Source: Amoebophrya sp. A120
Taxonomy: Eukaryota > Sar > Dinophyceae > Syndiniales > Amoebophryaceae
Assembly: GCA_905178155.1 (NCBI GenBank)
Contig: CAJINV010000002.1
Location: 9,187,412 to 9,251,411 of the forward strand
Reading direction: 5' to 3'
Length of the DNA stretch: 64,000 nt
A program made the position numbers and the translations under genes. Position 1 is the stretch's first letter; each line of letters begins with the position of its first letter. Positions 10,901-22,943 of the stretch are shown one piece after another. Below the pieces are notes generated by a model. That model saw only the letters and a list, made by a program, of their open reading frames with translations, did not search any database and had not been told where the DNA came from.

Positions 10901-13900
10901 GAACTCCGCCAGCTCGGGGGTGCAAATCAACTCGTTGCTCGAGCGCGTGCACGACACCACGTTCCAGATGGATTTGCTGCAAAAGAAGATCGAGTCGCAA
11001 CGCTCCGCCGAAGACCAACTGCGCGAACAAGGGCTGGACAACCGGGAAAAAATGATCCGCGCCACGGAGAAGCAATTGCAAGAGCAGTCAAAGGAAGTGG
11101 AAACCCAGCGAAAGAAAATGACCGACCTGATCAATCGGATGGAGGCTGAACTGGCACAGCAGCAATTACACGCAAACGAACACGCCACGGTGGCCAGTGA
11201 AAGGTGCATAATATTAAGACCTAACTTGCTCATCATGATCCACTTTGCCAATAGGTTGTTGCTATGTGAAAAATCGGTCGGTGCGAGGTATCAAATGTTT
11301 TTACCACATTGTATACGGGTAGTACGTTTTGCAATCTGAAACCTGTGATGCCAAATTTACCAACGCAGACTCGAGCGGGAGCACGCTCGTTTGCTGGAGA
11401 TGCAGCGGTCCTTGAAGGAGGAGCGGGCCAAACAGTACGAGGAAACGAAGGTAGAGCGGCTGCGGTTGGAGGAGAAGGAAGTGCTGCTGAACCAGAAGCT
11501 GCAGCAGCAGACCGAGGAATTTGAGCAGAAGCATCGGGCGGTCACTGAGAAGGAAGAGCGGGTGAAAAAGTTGGAAAACGCGATCGAAAGCTCGAAGCTG
11601 AATTGCGAAAGGAGAATAAAAGAGTCCGAGGTGCTGATTTCGTCGGAAAGAAAAAATTTGCTCCTGGAACTTGAGCGGTTTGAGGAAAAGAAACGGGACT
11701 TCGTTTTGAAAGAAGAGCAGTTCAAACAGGCGCAGGGAAAGCTGGAGGGGGAGAAAATGAAATTTGAGGAGGACGTCGCGAGAGTCAAGGAGTTGGCTGA
11801 AAAGGTAGTTGAATTATGCTTCTGGATTCCGTAGCGTTAGTGGTCCTTGTGGTTGCAGCTGCACATGAACCAACTGTAACTTTTTTTTCTGCGCGAAAGA
11901 GAATGAAAAAGTTAGTATGTCGTGCGTAGCAGTTATATCAATTTACATGATCAAGCAAGAGGGTTGCACACTCCGACGTCGGGCTGGCTGCCCGATGTCG
12001 ACCAGCTTCCGCTGGTTCTCTGTCCTCTATCTAGAATCTCCGCTTCGTCCGGGCTTGCCTGGACTCGGCGTTTTTTCAGCTCTTCGGTTCTCGGAGAGTG
12101 GATAGTTTACGGAGGAGTGTCTCGATGAGAAAGCGAGGCGTACTTGTACGCTTCAGGCCTTCGCTCTGGTTCTGCTTCGCAGTTCCGCCTTGTCGTTTCC
12201 GGCATCGCCGATCCTTAGCGTGGATCATTGCGATGTACGACAAGGAAAGAGCTCCGGCGGTTCCGTCGCCATTGAACTGCTCAAGCCATGAGCAGGACAT
12301 AGTAGACGGCGTGCACACTGCCGCGTGCATGTAGCCCGGCTCAGCCGGGCGCTGGGATATCCTTCTGACCGGGGAGGATGTCTTGGTGGGAAGATGGCCG
12401 ATGCGCGGCTCTTACAGTGCAAAGAGTTCGCGTGCTTCAGCTGTTTTTCAGGCTATCTGCGGGTGGTGGTTTGAAGAAGTCGATGACGGCTCGCGGTTCT
12501 CGCGAGTCCCACTGCTCGGGGAGTGGAGAGGTGCAGCCGCTGCGATGCAGTGCCTGCGCCTCTTCACGCCGAAAAAGGCATACGTCCGGCGGCAGCTTAG
12601 CCTATGGCTGGCGCCGCTTTATTCGGCAACACGCAACGGTCAACAGCACAGCTGATTACAGCTGTGGCCTGCCGCTCTGTGTGTCGCGGGCGGTTCGTGC
12701 TTTTGCGCTTAGCATCGTAAGGCGCAATGTAGCACCACCACCAGACGTCCAAACGGACGCGGGCCGCTCGCCTGTCATTGATGAAGCCGCGCGAGCAGGG
12801 GCGCCGCGCTTCACTTTGACAGGAATCCCCTACTGAAGAGCCCCACCGAAGGCCAAGGCTACTGGTATCCATTTAGGGCGATGCCCGAGGTCAGTGACGT
12901 TGTCACTGGCCGGGGCCAGAGTAACACACTGTACACGCACAGCATCACGCTAACGCTGACAAACACCCACGAACAAGGGGCACCCCGCGCCCGCATACCC
13001 CCCTCGCCGATGGCAGGGGGGCGCCCGATGGGCTGACTATTACTAAGCGACTTGCTGTTGCACAGACGCCGGCACAGCCGATGGCTGTGCCGGTGAGATG
13101 AAGGCTTCGTTCTCCCCACCACACCTCCCAGCACCTGGGCGCGCAACTCCACAGGCACAGCCCCGCAGGCGCGGCGGTTATGTTGTTGAGTCGCATGGCT
13201 AGGCTGCAAGTATTCGTTGGTGTGCACCACATGCGACGTCGATGATGTCGCCTGCGGGTGCTGGGTCGGGGTTGGGCGTCCACGACATTGTTGCTGCATC
13301 TCTTCGGGGTTTGCAAATACCTTGTCGTAGCCATTGCGCCGGCGCTTGGTTTTGTCCACGATGTGGATGTCTCTGAGTCGCTTGTGCTTTGGTATCAGGG
13401 GTGCTGACTTGGAAGGAGAGCTGAGCGCGTTAGCCTATCGGCGTCGTTGCTCCGTCCTTCGCCCCTCGACGTCGGTCCGCCGGCGTTGATTGCCTGCAGG
13501 TGATTAGCGCAGTCGAGGGGTTCAGTGGTTGGTGTGGGGGCGAGGAGCTGTGGTGCAGTTTTAGCAGGTCCTTCTCCTGTTTCGGATTTCTCTGCTGCTC
13601 CACGAGCCAGAGTCGTTCGATTCATCCAGCGTACCTGGGGACGCTTGATTTGCCTTTTTACATTTGGAGCGCCAATCCTGGCGTCTCAGACAGGTCGCAG
13701 CGCGATGTGCTGCGTCCGCTAGATCACATACCCGCGGGAACTTCCCGGAACTTAGTCACGATTGGGAGCAAGACCCCGCTGCGTCGCCCGGGTTCCGGGC
13801 TCCACGGCGGTGCCCTACCCCGGCGCGTTTCCCACGTGCTCGCTACCTAGCTACAACACAGCCCCGCGCGCCTGGATCTCTGCACCGACAGAGCCAGGCC

Positions 13901-15934
13901 GCCCCGTTGAGTCACATTTGGGGAAGATGTTCGGTGGGCCATGTCGTGTTCCACGGCTTGGCCCACCTTCACGTCCGGGGCGTGGCTCTGTGGGGTTTGA
14001 GAGCTTGGCTCGCGCGGCTTGCTACTTGTAGCTCGCTGTGCCGGCCGGGTTCTCTTCTTGCTCGCCAGTGTGACCGTCGCAGGGCGTCCCGCGACGAGGA
14101 CTGCAGCGCGCGTCAGCACTGCCTTCGATTATCATCGTTTCCGCGCGCTTTCGCTCGTTGGGTGAATTGCGCCAGGAATGTGAATTTATATAAGCAGCCA
14201 ATTGATTCTCTCTGCCGCACCACCACAGGCCGAGAACCGTCGCAAGCAGGTGGAAAAGATGTACCTGGAGGGCTGTGAAATGCGGGAGGAAGCGAAGCAG
14301 GTCCACGGGAAGATCGTGCAGGACCGCGCCCTCCGCGACGGCGAAATTGGCCGACTGAAGGCCCTGCAGCAAATGATAGAGCGGCAACGCTTGGAGCTGG
14401 TGCAGGACGCCAGTGTGCGCGTCGCCGGCGGCAATCCGTCCTCGCTGCAACCCGGGGGCGGCGGCGGGGGTGGTCACGGTCACGCACCCAGCCGGCTGAT
14501 GATGTCCCAACATCAGCAGATGACGCCGGGGCTCGTCATGCAGCAGCACCAGATGCCGTTCCATTCCACCGCGGGGTCGCTTTCTGGGGGAGGAGTCAAC
14601 GGTTTGGCCAACGACCTGCTGTCCAGTCCGCAGCTGCACTTCGGTCCGTTTCCCACCGCAGGGACCTCCTCCAATGGGGGAGGAGGTGGCTCTTCCTCTA
14701 GCACCCACGGGAGAACGATGAATCAGGTCGTCCCGCCGATCAAGAGCGCGCTGCCAAACAGCTCTTCGCAGAAGGAAACGCTGCAGCTCGTTTCCGGCAT
14801 CCACCCGCCATCTTCCGGCCGCAGCCCCGCGGGAAGCTCGGTGCTGGGTGCGCAGAAGCACTTGATCAGTATCGCGGAAAACGAGCTGAACAATGTTGAT
14901 CATGGGGGTGAACAAGTATCAAGTGCAAAAATGTCTGGGTCTGGAAGAATGCAAGCTTGTCATGCTTGTCGCACATGACTCTTGAATTTGTCATGCACAT
15001 TACCCAAGAGCCCCATTTTTCTGTCATGCAGAAACGCAGTTTGTCATCATGCAGAATAGGCAACACCTAGAAGCTCCGAAACTTGTCATGCTGAGCCAGC
15101 ACTTCTGGCCTCCTCATGATACGCCACCCAGCATCACAAGTTTCCAGACCCAGACACTCTTGCGTTTGATAACAAGGAGTAGATCACGACTTCGCGGAAG
15201 GAGCAGAACCACGCATCGACTCGATGCTTGGCAGTTACAAAAGCACGACCGGAGCTGCAGTAGTTGGTGCGCCGCCCATGATGGCCAGCAACGATGTTGA
15301 GGGCGGCCTCAACAACAACCAGACAATTTCTCCTGAAGATGTAGAAATGCAGATGCCTTTACTCGCAAGTACTAACGCCGGCGCGACCGCGGGAGTTCCG
15401 CTTACTGGCTCGTACCAATTCACGAAATACCACAACGCTGCGACCGCGGTCTCTTCCTCTTCATCTGCGGCCGATACGCTGTACACGAACGCGCTCGGGG
15501 CGTACGACAGGACGACGCTGCAGCAGCAGTTGCAGAAATGGACGTCCACTTCCGATGACGTGCGCGCGCAGATGAAACAGGCGAGCAAGCACATCCTTGG
15601 CGTCAGCGCGAATGGCGGGATTCTGACCGATCAACAAAGTGCTTTGGAGCAGGACCGGAACAACCTCAGTCGTTCAATCGTGCTCGAAACCAGCAGACTT
15701 GGGGTCGTGGGGAACAAAACGCCGATAAGAACGGGGAGTAAAAATGAGATCGGAGCATCAATCGAAAACAATAACAAATCCTTCATTTCGCTGGACAACG
15801 AGGATGCGGATGTCGAGCGGGGTCGTGCGTTGTTGAATTCCGTCGGCGGTGGGGGTCGAAATGCGAACGACCAAAGTTGGAACTCGTTGCACGACGGAAG
15901 CATGGCAAACTACGCGAATACCGGGACGGTATGA
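7913..15934 (+). CDS. FBF1-like: FBF1-like coiled-coil protein (ciliary transition fibre)
   Basis: Seven exons join in frame to 1568 residues: 7913-8057, 8213-8727, 8876-10686, 10850-11203, 11369-11804, 14229-14916, 15177-15934. The first five introns are GT-AG with matching phases; the sixth is an introner element. The start is the first ATG in the exon 1 frame (MSSLKDLP). The order of parts resembles FBF1/DYF-19: a disordered acidic N-terminus with short conserved-looking blocks (DALDNFLPFGERPP, DDDLFLPMG, FAPGDDFLKKPPRRP), then a long coiled coil rich in Glu, Gln, Lys and Arg (exons 3 end to 6), then a Gly/Ser-rich tail. In other eukaryotes FBF1 sits on the distal appendages/transition fibres of the basal body and helps gate entry into the cilium. 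The coiled-coil spacing (LLERVHDTTFQMDLLQKK, later KTQRKKM-type heptads) resembles FBF1, but coiled coils mislead, so another basal-body protein is possible. The fifth intron is unusually long (2.4 kb). Confidence 0.55.
11805..14228. other. 2.4-kb GC-rich intron of the FBF1-like gene
   Basis: Bounded by AAG|GTAGTT and CCACAG|GCC with matching phase. It is ten or more times longer than the gene's other conventional introns and visibly GC-richer through the middle. It holds short perfect hairpins at about 12332-12350 (GCCCGGC arms) and 13071-13094 (CCGGCACAGCC arms). Open frames occur on both strands but none resembles a known protein. It may contain a degraded transposable element; no terminal repeats or reverse-transcriptase motifs were found. 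Confidence 0.5.
14917..15171. mobile_element. introner element, family A (copy 1)
   Basis: Intronic element with about 30-base imperfect terminal inverted repeats: left end TATCAAGTGCAAAAATGTCT, right end its complement finishing in GATA. It is flanked by the 5-base direct repeat ACAAG at 14912-14916 and 15172-15176. Removing the element plus one duplication rejoins the frame (..GGEQ/GVDHDF..). Sliding across the duplication gives GT..AA or TA..AG ends, never GT..AG. Confidence 0.9.
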
Positions 15935-16920
15935 CGAAGGATTCAAAAGAACTGAAGGCGCGCTTCTCGCGTCCTGTTTGGACGAAGGAGACGATCTTTC
16001 ACCTGTTTGATGAGCTATGAGAAGTGAAGAATGAAACTGACGAGGTGCGAGCGCAATATTGTTCTTGAAGTTCTTGATGGTTCAAGTCAACCCGTTTTTT
16101 GGATCTTGACGTGATAGAAACTGTGCCGAGCTATTTGCGAGCTTTTTTTACCGAAGAGTTGAACTGAAAACAGAGCAACCTGTTAGATGGCCGAGGATTT
16201 TATTGAATAAGTTACAGTATGTGTTATCACTATCAGTAGTGCACTCAAAACAAACAGAAGAGCACAAGAAGGATTCTGAAATTACTTTCTCTGAGCTCGC
16301 AAAGTTCAATAGACAGAAATCGTACCTGCTCCTTAAAGACGAAAATCGCACTCCTCCGCATCTTCTCCTCTGAGCAGGATGATCGAGAACAATAGCCTGA
16401 GGCAATGGGATGTGGAGTATCTGCCTCATCTGTCATACTGTTCAGAATATAGACGGTTCCACTTCTTAAAAATACCGTTACCATAAGGCCGCTGCCTGGT
16501 ATTGCATTGTATGAATAAGCAGGATAGACTGCAATTTTTACAATAGTATGCTGCACCCTTTGCCAAAGGCGCACAATAAATCGATCTTTGATTTCGTCGG
16601 CTTTTGGCGTTCAACGATTTGACATCCCTGAAGATCTCCCTTGAGTTTCTTGGTTCAGGAATTTCGCTTCAGTCTGTTCCAGCACTCGCTGTGAAATAAG
16701 TAATTGCAATAAACATTTTGTCAGCGACACGAAAAACATACTTATTTTTAGAAATGGAAACCACAACTACATAATGTTGGCATCTCGTGGCTCTGCTCCG
16801 CGGCTTAGCTATTGGATAATATGCGTTCGATCGATGATATTCGGGCGTTGTTGATACCTCAGTCTTTTCTTCAGCCAATTTCTTGATCGTAGTACTTAAT
16901 AAATACGGGGAAGGAAAAAT
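15935..16920. other. intergenic region
   Basis: Spacer between the FBF1-like gene and pinin. A short stem (CGTCC/GGACG, near 15969-15983) follows the upstream stop. Otherwise it is AT-rich with no supportable gene on either strand. Confidence 0.5.
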
Positions 16921-19903
16921 ATGGCAGAAACAACCGCAGCAAATGACCCGGAGGTAAGTATTTCTGCTGAACGTTTTTCTTTTCTTTTTTGAAATGCAGT
17001 GGCCCAGAAGTTAGGTGGACTAGGACGAGTATCATATGTTTGAAAGCACGTTTTGTTTGTCCTTTTGGAGGACATGACCCTCTATATCAGGTAGCGCAAA
17101 CCGCACCGCCGGAACAAAAGCAAAAAGAGGAGGAAAAAGAACGCGACAGTTCCGCTGCTGAGGATTTTTGTGGCGATACGAAAGGCAAAGATACCGACGA
17201 AAATCTAGATGCTGAGGCAGCAGCCAAGGACCAGGAGGTCGACAGTAGCAAAGTTGATATGGCTGCTGACAAGCTTGATGATGACAAATTGCATGTGGCA
17301 TGCGAGCGCGAGGAGCTGAGCGCAAACAAGAACCACGGTGGATCTACCAAGATGGAAGTCGATGGCAATCACGGTGCACCACGGCCTTCCTCCTCTGAGG
17401 ACGAAGTTGCTAAGGCTCTGTCGAAGGATAGCGAGGAAAAGAAGAAAATGTTGAGTGAAAAAGAAGATCTCGCCTCTGGCGAATGTGTCGATAAAAAAGA
17501 CGAGGCCAAAAAGGACGACGAGGATGATGTAGTTGAGAAGAAGAACGATAGTACTCGAGCAGCGCGCAGCGGCTCTATGTCAGCGAAAGAAGGCCGCGAC
17601 GCAGAAAAACCGAAAAAAGAAAACGGTGAAAATGATGTCAGTAAGACGCCCGTCGCGACGGATCGCGACCACTTTCACGACCAGCTAGATTTTGGGGAGG
17701 AGCACCAAAATTCTAATAACATTGTCAAGGAACAGAGCGACGACGAGCACGCTTTACTCTCAGATTTTGGAGGCGAAGGAAGCGACAAAAATGATGGCGG
17801 CGAGAAGAAGACCCGACGCCGCAACTCCGACCCGGAAGCGGAGGCTCGGATGCGGCAAACCAGCCGCAACAACAGTTTGCGGAACAGTGGGGATTTGGAC
17901 GATATTCTGACCGACAGGAAGGACAAGTCTTCGATCTTGGTGAAGCAGGAGCGACCGAAGCAAGAGGTGCAACGCCGGGATCGCCGCCTGTTCGGCGCGT
18001 TACGGAGTCATCTGGTCAGTGCGAAAAACGCGCAGGAGCTGAACCCGCAGGCGCTGGAAAAAACCCGGGAAAACGAGAAGAGAATCAATGAAAGGTATGG
18101 GGTACTACGATCCATTAGCAAGCTAGGCAATTGTGGTCTAATATGTTGTCTTGCCGATTTCCTTTTTTGAATTTGCGGGTTAAGCTTTCATGATCTATTC
18201 CTTCGACTATAATACATAGCATTGCATTGAGAACAAAATTGAATAAGGTCGTGTATGTCTGTCAATGTCTTTTTGAAATGAACCTAACTACCCTTCTTCT
18301 ATCCCAGGATCACTCGCATGAAGCAGGAGGAGGAAGAGGCCCGGGAGAAGCTGCGCCAGAAGCAGATTGAGGAGCGGAAGAAGGTGCGGCGCAAGCAGCG
18401 GCAGGAGCGCAAGATGCAGGACGTGGTGGATCTGAAGGAGCGGCTGGAAACGCACTACAGCCACATGCGGAATTTCTTGCGAACCACCACCGACGGTGGC
18501 CCGGTGGTGTTTTACCTTCCGAAAAAACACAACGCGGTCACGGAAAAACTGCTCAAGGAGTCTCGAACCGCGATGGATAGCAAGATCGCGACCTTTTCCG
18601 ACATTGTCACCGACGCAAAAAAGTACGACATTTCCGACGCGGACAACTTATCCGACTCCTTTGAACCAGAAGATGCGCTGTACAGCGAGGAGGACAGGTT
18701 CGGCAAGGAAAGAACCAAAATGAGGCTGCAAAGCAAAGACCAGGAGGTAGTGCTGTTCTCTTACTGTTGGATAAGTACCCTACAAACATGTTGTGCCCGT
18801 GTGTACTTTGTTGAAATTGATGGTGAAATGAAGAGCTGCGATGAGCCGGTCATCTGATGAACGCGAGCACAAGTTATACCTGATGGAAAATGTAAGGATG
18901 GAGCGTCTGTCGTATCTCTTTCTGTTGCAGCTCCGGAGATCTTCTAAACTGCCAAAAATGTTGCAAAAAACACAAACAGCTTGCCCTCCTTGGCCCGGAA
19001 CTGCGGGGCCTCGGGCGAGGCGGGGCGAACAACAATAAGGACCTCCGGGACCCGGCACGGCGAAACCAAATACTACCGGAAAAGGGCGACACCCGAGCGA
19101 ATTTCCGTTCGGGCAACGTGGTATTGCGGCAAAAGCGACGACTCTCCAGCGACAAAAGCGACGGCGGGGCGGCGGCCAAGCGGCCGGTGCTGACGCGAAA
19201 CAACGGCACGAAGGGCCCTCCGGGGAAGGGGGCAGGAAAAAGGGGCCGGCGTTCGGTGACCCCGAGACGCGGCCGGTCTCGGTCCCTCCGCGGGAAGCGG
19301 AGAGGACGGTCCTTCAGCGGAAGCAAGCGGCGGCGGTCATTCAGCCCGAGAAAAAGGTCCCTCACGCCCCGGAGAAAACGGTCTCTCACCCCCAGAAGAA
19401 AACGGTCTTTCACCCCCCGAAGGAAGCGCTCCCTCACTCCCAGAAGGAACCGGTCGCGGTCCGTCACCCCGCGACGGGGCCGTTCGCGCTCAGGATCGAA
19501 TTTCCGCAAAAAGCAGCGGTCTCCGTCTCGGTCGAGGTCCTTTTCCCGATCGAGATCCCGCTCGCGGTCGCGGTCCCGTGGCGGAAGGCGGTCCTTCTCG
19601 CGCCGCCGATCGTTCTCGCGTCGCATATGGCATTCTCAAACGTTACATTCTTAACTGTTACAGGAATTTGTCATGCAAGAACGGCGAAAGTGAAAGGGGG
19701 AAGATTGCGCCTTGTACATTACAGATTTGGCACAGATTTAGAGTCTTTTTAGCCCTTCGTAGATTTGTCATGCGCAGCAGCTTAATCGTGGCGATCTTGT
19801 TGGTGAATTTGCATGGCAAATCATGTAACAGTTGAGAATGTAACGTTTGAGAGTCCCATATCGCAGGTCGCGCTCGAACAGCAGGCGCGGAGGTAGAAGG
19901 TGA
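16921..19903 (+). CDS. PNN: pinin, SR-related splicing and exon-junction protein
   Basis: Five exons: 16921-16953, 17091-18094, 18308-18802, 18931-19625, 19866-19903, giving 754 residues. Pinin is a nuclear RS-domain protein of the exon-junction/ASAP-PSAP and splicing machinery. The diagnostic pinin/SDK/memA core lies at about residues 305-440: RRDRRLFGAL, then a basic-acidic helix (QKQIEERKKVRRKQRQERK), then the signature MRNFLRTTTDGGPVVFYLP followed by KLLKESRTAMDSK. The N-terminal third is acidic and Lys/Glu-rich. Residues about 615-754 form an RS domain with repeated RSLTPRRK units, ending SRRRSRSNSRRRGGRR. The exon 3 donor is uncertain: the good-looking GAG|GTAGTG at 18747 puts exon 4 out of phase and into a stop, whereas GT|GTACTT at 18803 restores frame and matches donors used elsewhere in this window. 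The final intron is an introner inside the RS-domain coding sequence. Confidence 0.85.
19335..19485 (+). repeat. 24-bp tandem repeat coding RSLTPRRK units
   Basis: Five or so near-identical 24-base units encode consecutive RS(L/F)TPRRK octapeptides in the pinin RS domain. The Thr-Pro and Arg-Ser steps are typical sites for SR-protein and proline-directed kinases. Confidence 0.8.
19626..19860. mobile_element. introner element, family C (copy 1)
   Basis: Terminal inverted repeats of about 38 bases, with CTCAAACGTTACATTCT in the left arm and its complement in the right. It is flanked by the 5-base direct repeat TCGCA (19621-19625 and 19861-19865). Excision restores the pinin RS frame (SRR/RSRSNS). 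No GT-AG pair is possible at any slide position. Confidence 0.9.
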
Positions 19904-20782
19904 GAAAATGGAGTCACTCGACGGACTTGGTTTTGACTTCTGAAAGATGATGAAAAAGCATGCTGTTCTTGCTCGTCAGTACCGACACCGTAGTGCAACT
20001 TTCCAAGCGGAATGATTGTTGTTTCACAGCTCAAGCGATTGTACGGACGGTGTCGAGGAGTCAAAAATCTCAAACAGATGAACCAAGATAGAAGTTTGTT
20101 GTAAGTTCTCCGCTCTACTTAATGTATTACACATGATCACTGCTAACGTGTAAAAATTTCTACAATCGAGGCACTGGCCCGAGCGCCATTGATTGCTTAC
20201 AATTCCAAACAAGCATGAACTTCTCAGAAAAGTTGCTTCATGGTATTGTCGTAAAGTGTTCATCTTCACTTCAACATCATTATCATGATCACATCATCAC
20301 ACGAAGTGTGTGGTACTTACCGAATCAATACTTTGAGCGCAAAGGGAAAGCAAAAAAGACGCGAAAGAGCAAAATCGAAACGCTGAAGTGAAAAGCAAAG
20401 CCGCTGAGTCTAGGCACAAATTTCGGAGAGAAGCGCGACATGAGAGTGAGAGAATTGGTCGAGTTTTTTTCTGGTTTTTTGGAAAAAACAAAGTTAACTT
20501 TAATTCACGTCCGCAGTTTTTGGACACCATTGTGCAATTTTCAAGCCTACCCGCTCTGTTACTATTAGCCTACTTACCCTGTGAACTCCTCTAGCCTGCC
20601 CAAGTGTATGATAGAACCTCCACTAGCAGGACACAAAAGAACACGCTCGTTTTGATACTGTATCCAGCCTACCCTGAAATCCACAATTAAACTCCAATTT
20701 TCATCACCACAAGAAATATCCATGCGTCAGTTGTTTGCACGAGTATCTACTTACTTCTGAAAAAGAATCGAAAAGGAAAAAG
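19904..20782. other. intergenic region
   Basis: AT-rich spacer after pinin. Only short random frames are present, and no RNA gene or regulatory motif could be recognised. Confidence 0.5.
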
Positions 20783-22943
20783 ATGTTTGCTCCTCGTCTT
20801 GTGCTCCGAAAAGCCCGGCCGTATGCAACTAGTGCCGGCGCTGGTGCGTTGGTTTTTTATGCCTCTCAGCAGGACGAAACCCCGGGCCAGTTGGCGCCCA
20901 TCTTGGTTGCGGATGCGATTGCTTTTCTTGGAAAGGAGCTGTTCGGTGGAAGCAGCAGCAGCACAGCACAGAGGCTCGGCTTTGTCGGACGGGTTGCGGA
21001 CTTCTGGGGGGTATATAGAACAAGATAAATAATATATAAGGGGTTGTTCTTTTTTATTTTTTTTGCGTATGTACACCTGTGGTGGCTTTACCTCTATGCA
21101 GACCCAGACGGTCGCATGGCATTTTTTCATGCTCGTAGCCAAGACTTGTTGAATGGATCCACCAGATTCGAGAATACTTAGCAATACAAACACGCTTAGA
21201 CGCACTCTGGCCGGCTGGCGCGTAAGCAGCTCGAGCAAGAGGTCAAGACCTTGAAGGAGGAAGCCGAGGATTACGTAGCCGATAGCAAAACCGTGCAACG
21301 GCTCGTGACGATCGCGAATTCGTTGGACACGCGCGATCATTCGAACGTGGAGCCTTATTGCGACATTCTCGCAAACGTGGACGAAAGAAATGACGACCAC
21401 CTCCGCATTATTACAATGAAAAATGCCCCCTCCCCATATCAAAACGGAAATCTGTGATGCAGATTTGTGGTCACAAATCAGCTTTGTGATGCTAGAAGGC
21501 AAAAGATCCGGACTGTAGTGCTGTCTAGCGTGGGAAAGCCTTGCAGCTCCAGGATGACAGGAGGCAACTGGAAGTGGGAAACAGCATGACAGATTACCTG
21601 CAATCTAGGCCGCAGCTTCGTCTCTTGGCCTTCTAGCAATACAAGTCGACTTGTGTACTCAAGTACAGCATCACAACTTCGCACATCGTCCGTTTCCGAT
21701 ACGGGGGGGGGCTTTTTTGACTTTGATACGCATGCTTGTGGACGCCACGAATCGCTACAAGGAAGCTCTCAAGGCGGTATTCTTGCAGATTGAGATTCAC
21801 TTTTGCTACGCATGAAACCGTTCTTGTTATCTAATATCATGCAGCACAATCTTTTTCTCACGGTCACAGTGAAGTAGTTTCGATAGGGTTAGGCTTGTTG
21901 TCCTTTGTTTCAGAATCCGGTTCGCTAGGACGGACAAGGAGCGACAGAACATTTTTTTTCCCCAAATACAGCGCCGGGACGCGCGGTCTATATCTGCATA
22001 CGAGCACGCGCGAACGGAGGATGCTGCAGATTATCCGACAAAAATCGCCGTAATTGACTGCAAGAAGATCGAAAAAGCCCTTGCAAAAGCATGGAACCTC
22101 TACGCGTACGCAGAATGCAAGGCGGTGCCAGAGGGACATGCATCGGGACTCAGTAATTCTCTGCAGACCAGGATTGCGAGAGCGCAATTGTATAAAGCTT
22201 TTCCCTACTGCTCAGGCGACTCCTGTTGACCCATCTTGATTCCGCTTTCGTTTTTGGTACATTGACTTCGCTGTTTTTCTTCGTGTCGATCTCTGTTTCA
22301 GCCGCCCACACAGAAAAATTGTCACTTGTGAAAAAATTCCCACAGGACCGCGTCCCCGGCCGCCCTTGCGGCGTGCAAGGACCAATCCTGGCTCTTGACG
22401 AAGCGGCTGACCTCCGGGTTTGCATCGCTTTATGACGAGGTTGCGCCCTACGTTAAGCCAATGGTGATCGCCACCGTGACGACCGCGACGACGATCGCAG
22501 TCCTGACCATCCCGGTCGACTCGCACAACAACACCATTGGAATGATCATCGCGGAGAAAGTGCCGGAATGGACGTCCCTGCCACTAAACTCCATTTCCCT
22601 GTCCAGCTTTTCCCCGCGACAGGTGCTGTCAAGGGTGAGAGAGATTCCGCCGCAGATTGAAACCTTCTTTCGTGACCGGAGTGGGAATCTATACCATGTG
22701 ATTTCGACGCCAACCTGGGAGGAGGCGAAAGCCAACATGAATCGGCAACAGGAATACATGAAGGACTTCGTGAATCGAAATTGCTCGATGGACAACGTCA
22801 AGAACGGCACGAAAAACGTGGTCGGCGGGCTCATTAAGCGGGTACGCAGCGAGAACGGTTGGACGTTTCTGCGACCCAGCGGCTCAGAAAAGTCCATGGC
22901 TGGCAGCGACGAGGGTTTGAGCCCACCGGAAATCAATGTGTAA
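20783..22943 (+). CDS. probable mitochondrial membrane protein, unknown family
   Basis: Five exons: 20783-21010, 21200-21408, 21734-21776, 21972-22189, 22346-22943, giving 431 residues. An alternative exon 2 acceptor at 21229 would shorten it by ten. All phases agree, including the TT|G split codon across the intron at 22190-22345. The N-terminus MFAPRLVLRKARPYATSAGAG is basic, hydroxylated and free of acids, as expected of a mitochondrial presequence, and is followed by a hydrophobic stretch GALVFYAS. The centre is helical and charged (QLEQEVKTLKEEAEDYVADS). Near residue 260-280 a hydrophobic segment, VIATVTTATTIAVLTI, could span a membrane. The C-terminal 150 residues hold no recognised motif. 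Mitochondrial placement is inferred from the N-terminus only. No family was recognised; a MICOS- or ATP-synthase-associated role is possible but has no direct evidence. Confidence 0.7.
21409..21728. mobile_element. introner element, family B (copy 1)
   Basis: Ends match TATTACAATGAAAAAT / ATCAAAGTCAAAAAAGC next to C-rich tracts (GCCCCCTCCCC at left, a run of nine G at right). It is flanked by the 5-base direct repeat CGCAT (21404-21408 and 21729-21733). Excision rejoins HLR/MLVDATNRY in frame. No GT-AG option exists. Confidence 0.9.

Noticed and set aside
12859-13359. 166-codon - strand frame in the same intron
   Set aside because: No recognisable gag, RT or other motif, and it overlaps other equally long frames in GC-rich sequence.
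13664-14278. 204-codon + strand frame inside the long FBF1-like intron
   Set aside because: GC-rich chance frame, Arg/Pro/Ala-rich in composition, with no ATG context or family resemblance. It overlaps the acceptor of the next exon in another frame.
18841-19038. + frame reading through the pinin intron into exon 4
   Set aside because: It ends in a stop and would remove the RS domain; the neighbouring frame encodes the RS repeats.
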